Shown: piece by piece, positions 1 through 11,811 of the stretch
Numbering within the stretch: the first letter of the stretch is position 1
Layout of the letters: each line of letters starts with the position of its first letter
Made by a program: the position numbers and the translations under genes
The notes under the pieces: generated by a model
Told to the model about the DNA's origin: nothing
Database searches by the model: none
What the model saw: the letters and a program-made list of their open reading frames with translations, nothing else
Source: Mycobacterium colombiense
GTDB taxonomy: Bacteria > Actinomycetota > Actinomycetes > Mycobacteriales > Mycobacteriaceae
DNA: 64,000 nucleotides
Direction: 5' to 3'
Assembly: GCF_001665835.1 (NCBI RefSeq)
Contig: NZ_LZSX01000011.1
Coordinates: forward strand, 1-64,000

Positions 1-2
1 CC

Positions 3-341
3 CGCTCACCGGCGCCGCCGCCGGCGCCCTCCACGGCGGCCGCGCCGCCGCCGCCCACCACGCCGGCGGGTCCGCGCCAGGTCACCTACTCGGTGACCGG
101 CACCAAGGCCCCGGGCGACATCATCTCGGTGACCTACGTCGACGCGTCCGGGCGGCGCCGCACGCAGCACAATGTGTACATCCCGTGGTCGATGACCGTC
201 ACCCCGATCTCGCAATCCGATGTGGGCTCGGTGGAGGCCTCCAGCCTGTTCCGGCTCAGCAGGCTCAATTGCTCGATCACGACCAGCGACGGAGCGGTGC
301 TTTCGTCGAATAGCAACGACTCGCCGCAGACGAGCTGCTGA
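3..341 (+). CDS. mmpS3: MmpS3-like membrane protein, C-terminal part (5' end outside window)
   Basis: Only the last 112 codons are in the window. A Pro/Ala/Thr-rich linker (first ~25 visible residues) is followed by the conserved MmpS beta-sandwich domain, recognisable by [18 protein letters not shown], the YIPWSMTV stretch and a C-terminal pair of cysteines (LNCSITT ... QTSC). MmpS proteins are small accessory proteins of MmpL transporters with one N-terminal membrane helix and an extracytoplasmic domain. MmpS3 is the long Pro-rich member located next to the qcr operon in mycobacteria and is not paired with an mmpL gene. The stop codon overlaps the next start as TGATG, so the two genes are coupled. 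The N-terminal anchor cannot be checked here. Confidence 0.9.
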   Translation, partial: RSPAPPPAPSTAAAPPPPTTPAGPRQVTYSVTGTKAPGDIISVTYVDASGRRRTQHNVYIPWSMTVTPISQSDVGSVEASSLFRLSRLNCSITTSDGAVLSSNSNDSPQTSC

Positions 342-991
342 TGGTCAGCAGATATTCGTCGTACCGGCGGGGCGTGGGCGACGACACCATTGCGCCCGAG
401 GTCATCGACCGCATCCTGATCGGCGCGTGCGCCGCGGTCTATCTGGTGCTGCTGGGCGTCAGCGTGGCGGCCGCCGTCGCGCTGGCGGATCTGGGCAGGG
501 GTTTTCACAAGGCAGCCAGCAGCCCGCACACCACCTGGGTGCTGTACGCCGTCATCATCGTTTCGGCGCTGATCATCGCTGGCGCGATCCCCATCCTGTT
601 GCGCGCCCGCCGGATGTCGCAGGCCGAGCCGGCCGCCCAGGCGATGACCGCGCCGTCGCGCGGGTCGGCAAGGCCTTCGGTGCGGCTGGGGACCGCCGCC
701 CTGCGCCCGGGGAGCGAGCGGACCACCACCGTGCAATCGGCCGCGCCGGCCCCGGGCGCCGAGTGGTCGGGCGAGGCGGTAGACCGAGTCTGGTTGCGCG
801 GCACCGTGATTCTGATCGGCACTATGGGCGCTGCACTGATCGCGGTCGCGACGGCGACCTACCTGATGGCGGTCGGCCACGATGGCGCATCGTGGGTCGG
901 GTATGGGTTCGCCGGTGTGATCACCGCGGCCATGCCGGTGGTGGAGTGGCTGCACATTCGTCAGCTCCGCCACGTCGTCGCCGAGCAATAG
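341..991 (+). CDS. four-helix membrane protein (Rv2197c homologue)
   Basis: A 216-residue protein with four predicted membrane helices at about residues 23-49, 65-87, 153-178 and 184-204. They are separated by a ~65-residue hydrophilic Ala/Ser/Arg-rich loop. The ATG start overlaps the mmpS3 stop by one base. The order mmpS3, this gene, then the convergent qcr operon is the M. tuberculosis order, where the orthologue is Rv2197c. No enzymatic motif is visible and the function is unknown. Coupling to mmpS3 and the location suggest a cell-envelope role, but that is inference. The following ~257 bases to the next gene contain no reading frame I can support. Confidence 0.85.
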   Translation: MVSRYSSYRRGVGDDTIAPEVIDRILIGACAAVYLVLLGVSVAAAVALADLGRGFHKAASSPHTTWVLYAVIIVSALIIAGAIPILLRARRMSQAEPAAQAMTAPSRGSARPSVRLGTAALRPGSERTTTVQSAAPAPGAEWSGEAVDRVWLRGTVILIGTMGAALIAVATATYLMAVGHDGASWVGYGFAGVITAAMPVVEWLHIRQLRHVVAEQ

Positions 992-1248
992 CCGCCGCTG
1001 TCGCTCGTGGCTCTGCGTCCGTCACGGCGTTGCGGACCCCGCGCCCGGTCCGGTGCGCCGGGGTGGCGTAGCGTCGGACGCGAGCCGTTTCGTTGTCAGC
1101 GGCGGTCCCGCGGTCGGTGCGGATGACAGCCACGGGCAATGCGATCCCTCGCTCCGCCGGATCCGTCTAGGCGAAGGACGCCAATCCTGAAGGGGAACCG
1201 CAAGTCGATGCCGCAGGCAGACGGCGAACACGCGTCAATCCCATCCGG

Positions 1249-1650
1249 GTGTCGGTGGGCTGTGAGCTCGGTCGCACCATCGACGGCGCGTGGTGGCCCC
1301 GTGCGGACCGCATCACCAACGAATTGCCCGGCCTGGTCACGCTGCTGACACCCTTGCTCGGCGACGTCAGCTCCATCAACGTCAACTGGCCGCCGTTGCA
1401 GCGGCCGCCGGACTTCAACTGCCCGGGATGGGAGAACAAACGCCAGCACGTGATGACGGTCATCGGGGGAGACGCACGCGTCAACCTGCTGATCGTCCCG
1501 TACGCGACTTACAGCACGCTGGCCATGATGGTGTTGCGCTGCGCCGCCGGGCTCCCTGTCGAAACGCGCGACATGGGCAAACGGGTGTTCGTCATGGCCG
1601 GCTCGATCCTGCGGGCCGCCCAGCAGCAACGGGCCTGTGCCCACCTGTAG
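1249..1650 (+). CDS. DUF5994 family protein
   Basis: A 133-residue protein whose N-terminal GxxxDGAWWPR motif (residues ~9-19), followed by a T-E-L-P segment and a conserved NWPPLQRPP region, is typical of the actinobacterial DUF5994 family, of unknown function. It is soluble with no signal peptide. The only in-frame start is GTG 1249, because an in-frame TAG lies at 1168. The sequence between them (…VNPIRVSVGCELG) still reads like the family, so the N-terminus may be slightly truncated or use an unusual start. No Shine-Dalgarno sequence sits close to the GTG. The gene is convergent with qcrB, with 36 bases between stops. Confidence 0.7.
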   Translation: MSVGCELGRTIDGAWWPRADRITNELPGLVTLLTPLLGDVSSINVNWPPLQRPPDFNCPGWENKRQHVMTVIGGDARVNLLIVPYATYSTLAMMVLRCAAGLPVETRDMGKRVFVMAGSILRAAQQQRACAHL

Positions 1651-1686
1651 GGGCTGGACACCGACGAAAACGGGTGGGGGAGCGAG

Positions 1687-3387
1687 CTAGTGCTCGCCGC
1701 CCTCGCCGTTTGTCGAACCGTTTGTCGAACCGTTGAGGCCGTCCTGGTGTTCGCGCAGTGCGGTCAGGGCGCGCAGCTCCGAGCCGTGCGCCGCCTCGCG
1801 CAGCGCCGCATCCTCGGATGCCGGGTCGGCGAACAGGAAGCTGCCGCTGCCCGGAGATCCGGCCGAGCCCAGCTTGTTCATCTTCTTGGGCAGTGCCGCG
1901 CCCTGGTATTCCAGCGGCAGCGGGTGGCCGTGATCGTCGACCGGGCCCAGCGGCTGGTGCAGCTCGACGTAGGCGCCGTGCGGCAGCCGCTTGATGATGC
2001 CCGTCTCGATGCCGTGCTCGAGCACCGCGCGGTCGCTGCGCTGCAGACCGATGCACCACCGGTAGGTGATGAAGTAGACCACCGGCGGAACGATCACCAT
2101 GCCGATGCGCCCGATCCACGTCGTCGCGTTCAGCGAGATGTCGAACTTGAACGCGATGATGTCGTTCATCGCGCACAGCGTCAGCAGCATGTAGAACGCG
2201 ATCGCCATCGCACCGATCGACGTGCGCACCGGCACGTCGCGCGGCCGCTGCAGCAGGTTGTGGTGCGCGTAATCACCGCTGAACCGCTTCTCCAGGAACG
2301 GATACACCATCAGCAGGCCGAACACACCGCCCATGATCAGCGCCACCCATACCGGCGCGGGAATGGTGTGGTGCCAGAAGTAGAACTCCCATGGCGGCCA
2401 GATACGTGCCAAGCCCTCGGTCCACATCATGTAGAAGTCCGGCTGCGAACCGGCTGAGACGTGAGATGGCTTGTACGGCCCCAGGTTCCAGATCGGGTTG
2501 ATCTGCATCAGACCACCCAGCAGGCCCAGCACGCCGACGATCGCGGCGAAGAACGCGCCGGACTTGACCGCGAATATCGGCATCACTCGAACACCGACCA
2601 CGTTGTGTTCGGTGCGACCGGGACCGGGGAACTGGGTGTGCTTCTGGAACCACACCATGGCCAGGTGCAGGCCGATCAGCGCCAGGATGATCCCGGGCAG
2701 CAGCAGAATGTGCAGGGCGTACATGCGCGGGATGATGTAACCCGCTGTGGCGCATTCGCTTCCGATACCGCCGCAGGGGAAGTCACCGCCGAACAGGGCC
2801 CAGTGCAGCCAGGTGCCGATCACCGGCATGCCCAACGTGATCGAGGACAGTGCGGCGCGCAACCCGATACCGGACAACAGGTCGTCGGGCAGCGAGTAGC
2901 CGAAGTAGCCCTCGAACATGGCCAGGATCAGCAGCAGCGAACCGATGACCCAGTTGGCCTCGCGCGGCCGCCGGAAGGCGCCGGTGAAGAAGATGCGGGC
3001 CAGGTGCACCATGATCGACGCGGAGAAGATCAGCGCCGCCCAGTGGTGGACCTGACGCACGAACAGGCCACCGCGCACCTCGAAGGAGATGTCGAGGGTC
3101 GATGCGAAGGCCTTCGACATGTCCACGCCGCGCAGCGGCTGGTAGGCACCGTTGTAGGTGATCTCACCCATGGACGGATCGAAGAACAGTGTCAGGTACA
3201 CGCCGGTGAGCAGCAGCACGATGAAGCTGTACATCGCGATCTCACCCAGCAGGAACGACCAGTGGGTGGGAAAGACCTTGTTGAGCTGTCTACGGACCGC
3301 CGCGGACGGGTGGTAGCGCGTGTCGATGTCCTCGCCTTGACGGGCCAGGACATCGCCGATCTTCGGGGGACTCAATTTCGGACTCAT
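1687..3387 (-). CDS. qcrB: cytochrome bc1 complex cytochrome b subunit QcrB
   Basis: A 566-residue polytopic membrane protein carrying the quinol-oxidising core of the actinobacterial bcc-aa3 supercomplex. Two heme-ligand His pairs are visible: H114/H128 (spacing of helix B) and H226/H241 (spacing of a b6-type helix D). The Qo-site loop appears as the PEWY-equivalent PDFYMMW around residues 316-322. QcrB is the target of telacebec-type inhibitors in M. tuberculosis. The start codon overlaps the qcrA stop (ATGA), making it the last gene of ctaE-qcrC-qcrA-qcrB. The tail ends in an Asn-Gly-Ser-Thr repeat encoded by a 12-bp tandem duplication at 1708-1731. Confidence 0.97.
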   Translation of the reverse strand: MSPKLSPPKIGDVLARQGEDIDTRYHPSAAVRRQLNKVFPTHWSFLLGEIAMYSFIVLLLTGVYLTLFFDPSMGEITYNGAYQPLRGVDMSKAFASTLDISFEVRGGLFVRQVHHWAALIFSASIMVHLARIFFTGAFRRPREANWVIGSLLLILAMFEGYFGYSLPDDLLSGIGLRAALSSITLGMPVIGTWLHWALFGGDFPCGGIGSECATAGYIIPRMYALHILLLPGIILALIGLHLAMVWFQKHTQFPGPGRTEHNVVGVRVMPIFAVKSGAFFAAIVGVLGLLGGLMQINPIWNLGPYKPSHVSAGSQPDFYMMWTEGLARIWPPWEFYFWHHTIPAPVWVALIMGGVFGLLMVYPFLEKRFSGDYAHHNLLQRPRDVPVRTSIGAMAIAFYMLLTLCAMNDIIAFKFDISLNATTWIGRIGMVIVPPVVYFITYRWCIGLQRSDRAVLEHGIETGIIKRLPHGAYVELHQPLGPVDDHGHPLPLEYQGAALPKKMNKLGSAGSPGSGSFLFADPASEDAALREAAHGSELRALTALREHQDGLNGSTNGSTNGEGGEH

Positions 3388-4661
3388 GTCGTCGTCCTCT
3401 CCCAGAATGCCGGTCCGACGGGCTCGACGAAGTCACCATTGGCGACCAGATACCCGTTGGAGTCGATGGTGATCGGCAGTTGCGCCAACGCGCGCGCGGC
3501 GGGCCCGAAAATCGGCTTGGCGAAGTGCAGCGCGTCGAACTGCGACTGGTGGCAAGGGCACAAGATCCGGTAGGACTGCTCCTCGTAGAGGGAGGCGGGG
3601 CAACCCAGGTGCGAGCAGACCTTGGTGTAGGCGAAGAACTCGCCGAAGTTGAAGCTCTCCTGGCCCTGCCGTTTGACCACGCGGTTCATGTCGGTGGGCC
3701 GAACTCGGATGAGCATCACCGGGTTTCGCACACCCTGGTTGATGGCCCGCAGCTTCTCCTGCGATTCCGGTGTGGTGCCGTCGCCGTCGGACTCCCGCCA
3801 TGGGAACACGGTTTCCATGCCGCCGGCGTCGAGGTCCTCGGGGCGCATCTTGACGAACGGCGACGTGGAGGCGGAGCCGGTGGCGCGCGCCAGGAAGATG
3901 GTCTCGCCGTGGTAGCGCGGGCTCCAGCCGGACGTCCACAGCACGGCCTTCTTCCCGTCGGCGGTGGGCACGACCGGCTTCCACGGGTTCTTGATCAACC
4001 CGCCGGCAAACGCGACCAGGGTGGACAGGCCGAAGGCGCCCAGCCCCATCCCCAGCGACAGGCCGATCAGCTTGCGGCGCCCGACGGTCGACCCCTGATA
4101 CGCGTCGGTCAGGTTCGCCACCACCGTCTTGCGGTCGACGTCGCGCGAGGCGCCGTCGTGGCGGTCCTGAATCGAAATCTCTTCGGGGATAAAGCGTTTC
4201 TGGTAGAGGATGACGCCGATCCCGATCGACAGGATCGCCATCCCGAAGGTCAGGCCGTAGAGCGGCGTGGCCAGGTCGTACAGGAAGCTGCCGGCGCTCT
4301 CCTTGGGCTTGTACTCCCAGGGCCAGAACAAGAAGATCAGCAGCAGCGCCAGCCCGAAGAAACCGCCCAGCAAAAGCCAGAGGGCGACGCCACGCTCGGC
4401 GCGCTTTTCGGCTTTGGTGCCCTCGATCGGCCAACGGGGTTCCTTGAACACCGTCTCGACGCCGTCCAGCTTGCCGCCCAGCGCCACCAGTTCGTGCTGC
4501 GACATGGCGGCCAGCGCCGCGTCGTCGGGTTCCCGCTCGCCGGCGCCGTGCGGGTTCCCGCCGGTGTCAGAGCCGCGAACGTCCGCCTCGCTCATTTTGC
4601 GCCGCTCCTCCTCATCGCGTTGGTCTGCATCGTCTCGGCGCGGCTCATGCTCGTGCCCCAA
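3384..4661 (-). CDS. qcrA: cytochrome bc1 complex Rieske iron-sulfur subunit QcrA
   Basis: A 425-residue Rieske protein with an extended N-terminus and three membrane helices (about 93-113, 130-153 and 197-222), the usual actinobacterial form. The [2Fe-2S] ligands are C349 and H351 in CSHLGC, and C368 and H371 in CPCHQ, with C354 and C370 placed for the stabilising disulfide. It passes electrons from QcrB to the diheme QcrC. The start is uncertain. GTG/ATG-frame start 4661 overlaps the qcrC end by 17 bases and mirrors the long M. tuberculosis annotation. ATG 4595 has a strong GAGGAG nine bases upstream and would give 403 residues. Confidence 0.95.
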   Translation of the reverse strand: MGHEHEPRRDDADQRDEEERRKMSEADVRGSDTGGNPHGAGEREPDDAALAAMSQHELVALGGKLDGVETVFKEPRWPIEGTKAEKRAERGVALWLLLGGFFGLALLLIFLFWPWEYKPKESAGSFLYDLATPLYGLTFGMAILSIGIGVILYQKRFIPEEISIQDRHDGASRDVDRKTVVANLTDAYQGSTVGRRKLIGLSLGMGLGAFGLSTLVAFAGGLIKNPWKPVVPTADGKKAVLWTSGWSPRYHGETIFLARATGSASTSPFVKMRPEDLDAGGMETVFPWRESDGDGTTPESQEKLRAINQGVRNPVMLIRVRPTDMNRVVKRQGQESFNFGEFFAYTKVCSHLGCPASLYEEQSYRILCPCHQSQFDALHFAKPIFGPAARALAQLPITIDSNGYLVANGDFVEPVGPAFWERTTT

Positions 4662-5502
4662 TCCACAGTGCCAGCCCGATGGCCGCGACCATCCCGATGA
4701 TCCAGGCGGCCATGCCCTCGGGTGCGGGCCCGAATCCGCCCAGGCCGTAGCCGCCCGGCTGGCGCTCCTCGGTCACCGCCTTGATGTAGCCGATGATGTC
4801 CTTCTTGGCTTCGAATGACAGCTGACGGTCAGAGAACTTCGGCATGTTCTGCGGACCGGTCCGCATCGCCGCCAGGATCTGCTGCTCGTTGGCGGGCTCC
4901 AGGTCCGGCGCGAACTTGCCGGACGACAGCGCCCCGCCCTTGCCGGTGAAGTTGTGGCAGGAGGAGCAGTTGAGCCGGAACAGGTCGCCACCGCGGCCCA
5001 GGTCCTCGCCGCGCAGCGAGCGCATCGCCAGGCTGCCGTCCGGGTTGCGCACCGTGGTCGGGCCGCCGCCGTTGGCCTGGACGTACGCGCCCAGCGCGTC
5101 GACCTGGCCTTCGTCGAAGATCGGTTCCTTGCGCGGCGCCTGGGCCTCGCCGGTCATCGCCGGCATCCGGCCCGTCGACACCTGGAAGTAGACGGCTTCC
5201 TCGCCGACGCCGATCAGGCTCGGCCCGCGGTCGTGGACACCCTGCAGATTGGCGCCGTGGCAGGACACGCACGACGTGTCGAACAGCTGCTTGCCGGTGC
5301 GCAGCAGCGCCGAGTTCGACTCGTCGGCGACGGCCACCTGCGGCCGCGGGGTCAGGATGGCGGCCAGGCCGCCTGCGACGGTCAGTGCGATCAGCAGCAG
5401 CAGACCGCCGGACAGCCTGCGGCGCAGCCGCCGTCGCGAACGGTCACGCTGCCCCTGTGGCGGCTTGGCCGCACCGGATCGGGTAGATCCCAGTTTCTTC
5501 AA
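4645..5502 (-). CDS. qcrC: cytochrome bc1 complex diheme cytochrome c subunit QcrC
   Basis: Encodes ~285 residues: a basic N-terminus, a signal/anchor helix (about 32-50), two cytochrome c domains and a C-terminal membrane helix. Heme c sites are CVSCH (C78, C81, H82) and CSSCH (C179, C182, H183). Actinobacterial QcrC replaces soluble cytochrome c and delivers electrons directly to the CuA site of the aa3 oxidase. I chose TTG 5502 because AGGAG lies seven bases upstream and the encoded KKLGSTRSG matches the mycobacterial N-terminus. ATG 5535, overlapping the ctaE stop as ATGA, is a longer alternative adding 11 residues. Confidence 0.95.
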   Translation of the reverse strand: MKKLGSTRSGAAKPPQGQRDRSRRRLRRRLSGGLLLLIALTVAGGLAAILTPRPQVAVADESNSALLRTGKQLFDTSCVSCHGANLQGVHDRGPSLIGVGEEAVYFQVSTGRMPAMTGEAQAPRKEPIFDEGQVDALGAYVQANGGGPTTVRNPDGSLAMRSLRGEDLGRGGDLFRLNCSSCHNFTGKGGALSSGKFAPDLEPANEQQILAAMRTGPQNMPKFSDRQLSFEAKKDIIGYIKAVTEERQPGGYGLGGFGPAPEGMAAWIIGMVAAIGLALWIGARA

Positions 5503-5531
5503 CCGAGCACTCCTGTTCGTCCAGCGCCTGC

Positions 5532-7365
<1,834 letters not shown>

Positions 7366-9297
7366 TTCCCGCAGCGCCTGCTCGCTCGCCAGTCGCGCCG
7401 AGCGCGCCGTCGCGGCCCACGCCGACCAGGCGCCGGCCGACCGCAGCGGGGAAGCCCAGCCGTCCTCGGCGACCCCGACGATGCGCACCCCGGGCGCCGA
7501 CAACCAGCGCACGATGAGCGCGGTCTCCTCGACCAGTGCGCCGCCGAGTGGGGCGGGTGTGGGCAGAATCGCTTGTGCCCCAGCAACAATCGCGTCGACG
7601 ACCGGCATCGGCGGCACCCCGCGCCGGGCGCTGCCCGCCGCGGCGAGCTGGCCGTGGCGGATGACGGCCAGGTGATAGCCACCCTCGCCGTCAGGCGCGG
7701 CGGCGATCAGCTCGGGCAGCGCGGCCAGGGCGCGCAGCCGCTGACCGCGCCACAGCGTCTCGATCGCGGTGACGGTGCGGTCGCGCAGGCGCGCGGCGCT
7801 CTCGAAGTGATGCCGGTCGGCGAGCGCACCGACCTGATCCACCGCCGACCTCAGCGCGCAGTTGTCCGCGCCGTCCACCAGCGCCGCGACCCGCGCCACG
7901 GCGGCGGCGTACTGGGTGGCGGTGACGCCGCGCGCGGCCGGGCACGGCGACACCTCCGCCTCTGCGCACAGCGGTCCGTGCAGCGACGAGCGGCCCAGCC
8001 GATTGGTGCAGGTTCGTAACCCGGTGAACCGCGCGAGCAGCGCGGCCGTGTCGGCGGCATCGGCGCGGGCCCGGAACGGGCCGACGGCGCGGTCGTGCCG
8101 CGGCGCTCGCACCACGGCGAGGCGGGGGAAGGCCTCCTCGGTGAGCGCCACCCACCACCAGCGCTGCGGGAACCGGGACCGCCGGTTGTACGGCGGGGCA
8201 TGCGCGGCCAGCAGCCGCAGCTCGCGCACGCCGGCCTCCAGCGCGTGGGCGCACTCGACGTGGTCGACCGCGCCGGCCAGCGCGACCATCTCCTTCATGC
8301 GGCCCCGGGGATCGGCGCCGGTGAAGTACTGGCTGACCCGCCGCCGCAGGTCGACGGCGGTGCCGATGTAGAGCACCTCGCCCGATGGCCCGCGGAACAG
8401 GTACACGCCCGGCCGGCGCGGCAGGCCCTCGGCGAGCACCCGCTTGCGGCGCTGGGTGGGTGTCACGTCGGGCAGATACGAGCGCAGGTCGGCATAGGTG
8501 TGCACGCCCTGGTTGCCCACCCGCTCGATGAGGGCGTGCAAGACGTCGACGGTGGCGCGCGCATCGTCCAGGGCGCGGTGGGTGGGCTGGGTGGCCACGG
8601 CGAACAGCCGCGCCAGCGAGGCCAGCCGCACGCTGGGGGCCTCCTCGCGGCTGAGCACCCGGCGGGCCAGCCGGACCGTGCACAGCACCTGCGGCCGCGG
8701 CCAGGCGATGTCGTACTGCTGCGCGGCGGCACGCAGGAAGCCGATGTCGAACCCCGCGTTGTGCGCGACGAGCACCGCCCCGTGCTCCAAGCCGGCGAAC
8801 TCCAGGAACATCGGCAGGACGGAGTCGATGGTCGGTGCGTCGGAAATCATCGCGGTGGTGATGCCGGTCAGCTGCACGATCTGCGGCGGGATGCTGCGCT
8901 GCGGATCCACCAGGGTGGCGAACTCGCCGAGCACCACGCCGCCGCGCACCTTGACCGCCCCGATTTCGGTGATGGCGTCGGGAACGGTGCCCGCGGTGCC
9001 CTTGGTGCGCCCGCCGGTGGTCTCCAGGTCGACCACGACGAAGGTGGTCTCGCGCAGCGAGAGTTCGTCGGGCGTGAACGGGGATCCCACGTCGGCGAAG
9101 CTCAGCTGAGTCGCACCCCTGGAAGCCACGGCGGTGACGTTAAGGCCGACGACCGACACCCGCGCGGCTCCCACGCCGGGCGCGTGGCCGGAATGCGGGG
9201 ACGGACACCTGTCGGTGCTCGCGGTTACCGTTCGGGCAGTCCGGCGTGATGTTCGCCCACCTAATTTGCCGGAGCCAGAGCGAGAGGACCGATCCCG

Positions 9298-9552
9298 ATG
9301 GCACCAAGAAATGGACCGACCGACATCGGCATGACGCCGCCGGAGCCGGGGGCACCGGTGGTGATCGACTGCGACGAGTGCGCGGTGCGCGGCCCCGGCT
9401 GCCGCGACTGCGTCGTCAGCGTGATACTCGGGGTTCCGGATACTTTATTGCAAGATGAACGAGCGGCTTTGGAAGTTCTTGCCGAAGTTGGCTTGGCGCC
9501 GCGACTTCGTCTCGTCCCGATTCGTCGGGATCGAGGTTCTGGTGTAGCCTAA
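9298..9552 (+). CDS. small Cys-rich protein, possible metal binding
   Basis: An 84-residue acidic protein with a compact cysteine cluster CxxC-x6-CxxC (in [19 protein letters not shown], residues ~24-42) followed by a Leu-rich helix. The ATG is preceded by GAGAGGA at about nine bases. Four cysteines in two CxxC pairs suggest a small zinc or iron site, but no family function is known to me. The reading frame has mycobacterial codon use up to its stop, after which base composition drops sharply in the ripC leader. It lies between the divergent exonuclease and ripC. Confidence 0.65.
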   Translation: MAPRNGPTDIGMTPPEPGAPVVIDCDECAVRGPGCRDCVVSVILGVPDTLLQDERAALEVLAEVGLAPRLRLVPIRRDRGSGVA

Positions 9553-9663
9553 TCGCCTTGTCCCACAAAGGTCCTCGGACAACGCGAAACGATTCACATA
9601 GAAATGACAGGATTCTTTCTAATTTCTTAACCGCTCGCTTTGGACAAACGCCGATATCGTTTC

Positions 9664-9680
9664 GTAACCTGTTTGAGACC
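9664..9680 (+). promoter_or_regulatory. candidate MtrA-type box in the ripC leader
   Basis: GTAACC-N5-GAGACC sits 54 bases before the ripC start in an AT-richer leader (about 9560-9720). It matches the direct-repeat pattern GTNACC-N5-GTNACC described for MtrA of Streptomyces, with one mismatch. MtrA controls peptidoglycan hydrolase genes in mycobacteria, so the position makes sense. The assignment rests on a short motif. Confidence 0.3.
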
Positions 9681-9733
9681 TAAACCAGCTCGATGACCTA
9701 TCCATCGTCGATGGCCGTTTAAGGAAGCAAATC

Positions 9734-10870
9734 TTGAGGCTTGACTCTAGGCACCCGGTTGCGCGTGTCCTGACACGTTCGGCCATAGGGGCACTAGCTG
9801 GCTTCGCGATCTTCTCCGGTGTCATGACAGCCCCCTCGTGGGCCGACCCGGCCGAAGACGCCACGGCAAAACTCAATGAGCTGTCCCGCCAGGCCGAGCA
9901 GACCACCGAGGCGATGCACAGCGCCCAGCTTGACCTGAACGACAAGCTGGCCGCCCAGCGCGCCGCGGACAAGAAGCACAACGACGACCAGGCCGCGGTC
10001 GACGCGGCCAAGGCGCATCTGTCGTCGTATCAGGATTCGGTCAACAAGCTCGCCGCCTCGACCTACATGGGCGGCCGCGTCGACGGCATGGAGGCCATCC
10101 TGACCGCCGGCTCGCCGCAGGGCCTGATCGACAAGCTGGCGGTGCAGCGGGTGATGGCCACGCAGATGGCCGGCCAGATGAAGAGCTACCGGATCGCCGG
10201 GGAGCAGGCCGCCAAGGCCGAGCGGGAATCCGCCAAGTCCGCCGCCGACGCCAAGAGCGCGGCCGAGCAGGCCGCCGCCGTCCGCGCGAGTCTGCAGTCC
10301 AAGCAGAGCCAGCTGCAGGTGCAGATCGCGGTCGTCAAGTCGCAATACCTCTCTTTGACTGCCGACCAGCGCACCGCGCTGGCCAACCCAGGCCCGGCTC
10401 CCGGCGCTCCGGCGCCGGAAGCGGCGCCCCCTGGCGCACCCCCCGGGCAGGCGCCGGGTGAGGCTCCGCCCGCCGGTGGAATGCCCGGCATTCCCGGCAT
10501 GGCTCCCAACGGGGTCGGCGGCGGCGACCGCGCCACCGTCGTGCAGGCCGCGCTGACCCAGGTCGGTTCGCCCTACGTGTGGGGTGGCTCCGCACCGGGC
10601 GGATTCGATTGCTCCGGCCTGGTGATGTGGGCGTTCCAGCAGGCCGGTATCTCCTTGCCGCACTCCAGCCAGGCGTTGGCGCACGGCGGCCAGCCCGTCT
10701 CGCTGGGGGAGCTACAGCCCGGTGACGTGCTGACCTTCTACTCCGACGCGTCGCACACCGGCATCTACATCGGCGACGGCATGATGATCCATTCCTCTAC
10801 CTATGGCGTGCCGGTCCGGGTCGCGCCGATGAGCGCCGGCGGCCCGATCTACGACGCCCGCCGTTACTAG
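9734..10870 (+). CDS. ripC: NlpC/P60 peptidoglycan endopeptidase, RipC type (Rv2190c homologue)
   Basis: A 378-residue secreted hydrolase. A signal peptide (about 1-37, cleavage near SWADP) precedes a long coiled-coil region (about 40-210, rich in Ala/Gln/Lys). A Pro/Ala/Gly-rich linker (about 217-255) and a C-terminal NlpC/P60 domain (about 262-378) follow. Catalytic residues appear as C293 in FDCSGLV, H341 in SHTGIYIG and H353 in MIHSS. Such enzymes cut D-glutamyl-meso-DAP bonds. The coiled coil resembles EnvC/RipC, which in M. tuberculosis interacts with FtsEX. The TTG start at 9734 has AAGGAAG upstream. The metalloprotease-like gene follows directly. Confidence 0.93.
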   Translation: MRLDSRHPVARVLTRSAIGALAGFAIFSGVMTAPSWADPAEDATAKLNELSRQAEQTTEAMHSAQLDLNDKLAAQRAADKKHNDDQAAVDAAKAHLSSYQDSVNKLAASTYMGGRVDGMEAILTAGSPQGLIDKLAVQRVMATQMAGQMKSYRIAGEQAAKAERESAKSAADAKSAAEQAAAVRASLQSKQSQLQVQIAVVKSQYLSLTADQRTALANPGPAPGAPAPEAAPPGAPPGQAPGEAPPAGGMPGIPGMAPNGVGGGDRATVVQAALTQVGSPYVWGGSAPGGFDCSGLVMWAFQQAGISLPHSSQALAHGGQPVSLGELQPGDVLTFYSDASHTGIYIGDGMMIHSSTYGVPVRVAPMSAGGPIYDARRY

Positions 10871-10937
10871 AGACCCTCGACCGCGGCGCCGGCGGCTCCC
10901 GATACTGCTGGCCTGGGTATTCGTCGTCGAGCTGCTG

Positions 10938-11747
10938 GTGGCCGCGGCCGTACCGTTCGACGCCGCGCGCGAAAGCCGGATCCGACCCGCCCAGCTGGTC
11001 ACGCCCGCCCGGAGCCAAGTCAGTGCGTCGACGAAATCGATCACCGTCGGTGACCGCACCGTCCGGCTGCAGGGTCTCGGCGGGCCCGCCAGCGAGCGGT
11101 TGTTGTCCCGGGTGGCCTCGACCATGGGCGCGGCGATCACCGCGGTGGAGTCATTCTGGGGCGTCGACTGGCCGCACGAGATCTCGGTGGTCGCGGCCGG
11201 CACCGACGAGGAGTTTCGCGCCGCCGCCGGCGGGGGACCGGCGCCCCAGTGGGCCGACATCGCGGCCGTGACGGTCGTCGACCGCGTCGACCCCGTTCGC
11301 CGGGTCGCCGTCGGCCAGCGGATAGTGTTCGCGCCGGGCGCGGCCAACATGAGCGCGGCATCGCTGCGAATCGTGTTGACCCACGAGCTTTTTCACTACG
11401 CCGCGCGTGCCGACACCATCGCGGACGCGCCCCGCTGGCTCGCCGAGGGGGTGGCCGACTTCGTCGGCCGCCCACCCACGCCGGTGCCCACCGACACGTT
11501 GTTACCCATGGCGTTGCCCACCGACGGCGACCTGGACGTGCCCGGGGCGCAGCGCTCGCTGGCCTACGACCGCGCGTGGTGGTTCGCCCGCTTCGTCGCC
11601 GACACCTTCGGAGCACCCAAGTTGCGCGATCTCTACCTGGCCACCTGCGGCATCAGGCACGCCGACATGGCCGCTGCCGGACAGGATGTGCTGGGTGCCA
11701 GCCCGGCGGGCCTGCTCACGCGCTGGCAGCAGTGGCTGACCCACTAG
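10938..11747 (+). CDS. putative secreted zinc metalloprotease, peptidase-MA-like (Rv2189c homologue)
   Basis: From the first usable start (GTG 10938) this is 269 residues. A gluzincin signature is visible: H149-E150-x-x-H153 (THELFHYAA) and a downstream E170 in WLAEGVADF, as in Peptidase_MA-like domains. The M. tuberculosis orthologue is annotated only as conserved hypothetical, so protease activity is inference. In-frame sequence upstream of the GTG, from the ripC stop onward, encodes a basic segment followed by a hydrophobic stretch (RRRLPILLAWVFVVELLVAAA). It looks like the true signal peptide but contains no ATG, GTG or TTG. The real start may be non-canonical (CTG 10905 or 10908) or lie inside ripC. 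Confidence 0.75.
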   Translation: MAAAVPFDAARESRIRPAQLVTPARSQVSASTKSITVGDRTVRLQGLGGPASERLLSRVASTMGAAITAVESFWGVDWPHEISVVAAGTDEEFRAAAGGGPAPQWADIAAVTVVDRVDPVRRVAVGQRIVFAPGAANMSAASLRIVLTHELFHYAARADTIADAPRWLAEGVADFVGRPPTPVPTDTLLPMALPTDGDLDVPGAQRSLAYDRAWWFARFVADTFGAPKLRDLYLATCGIRHADMAAAGQDVLGASPAGLLTRWQQWLTH

Positions 11748-11811
11748 GGCCGGCTCGCCCGGCTCAGGCCGTGTGCACGGCCCGCATCGTCGCCAAGCTA
11801 GCCTGACGCAA

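Noticed and set aside
9553..9733. Possible c-di-AMP (ydaO-type) riboswitch in the ripC leader
   Set aside because: Such riboswitches precede some actinobacterial cell wall hydrolase genes, but the conserved core and pairing elements could not be found in these 181 bases.
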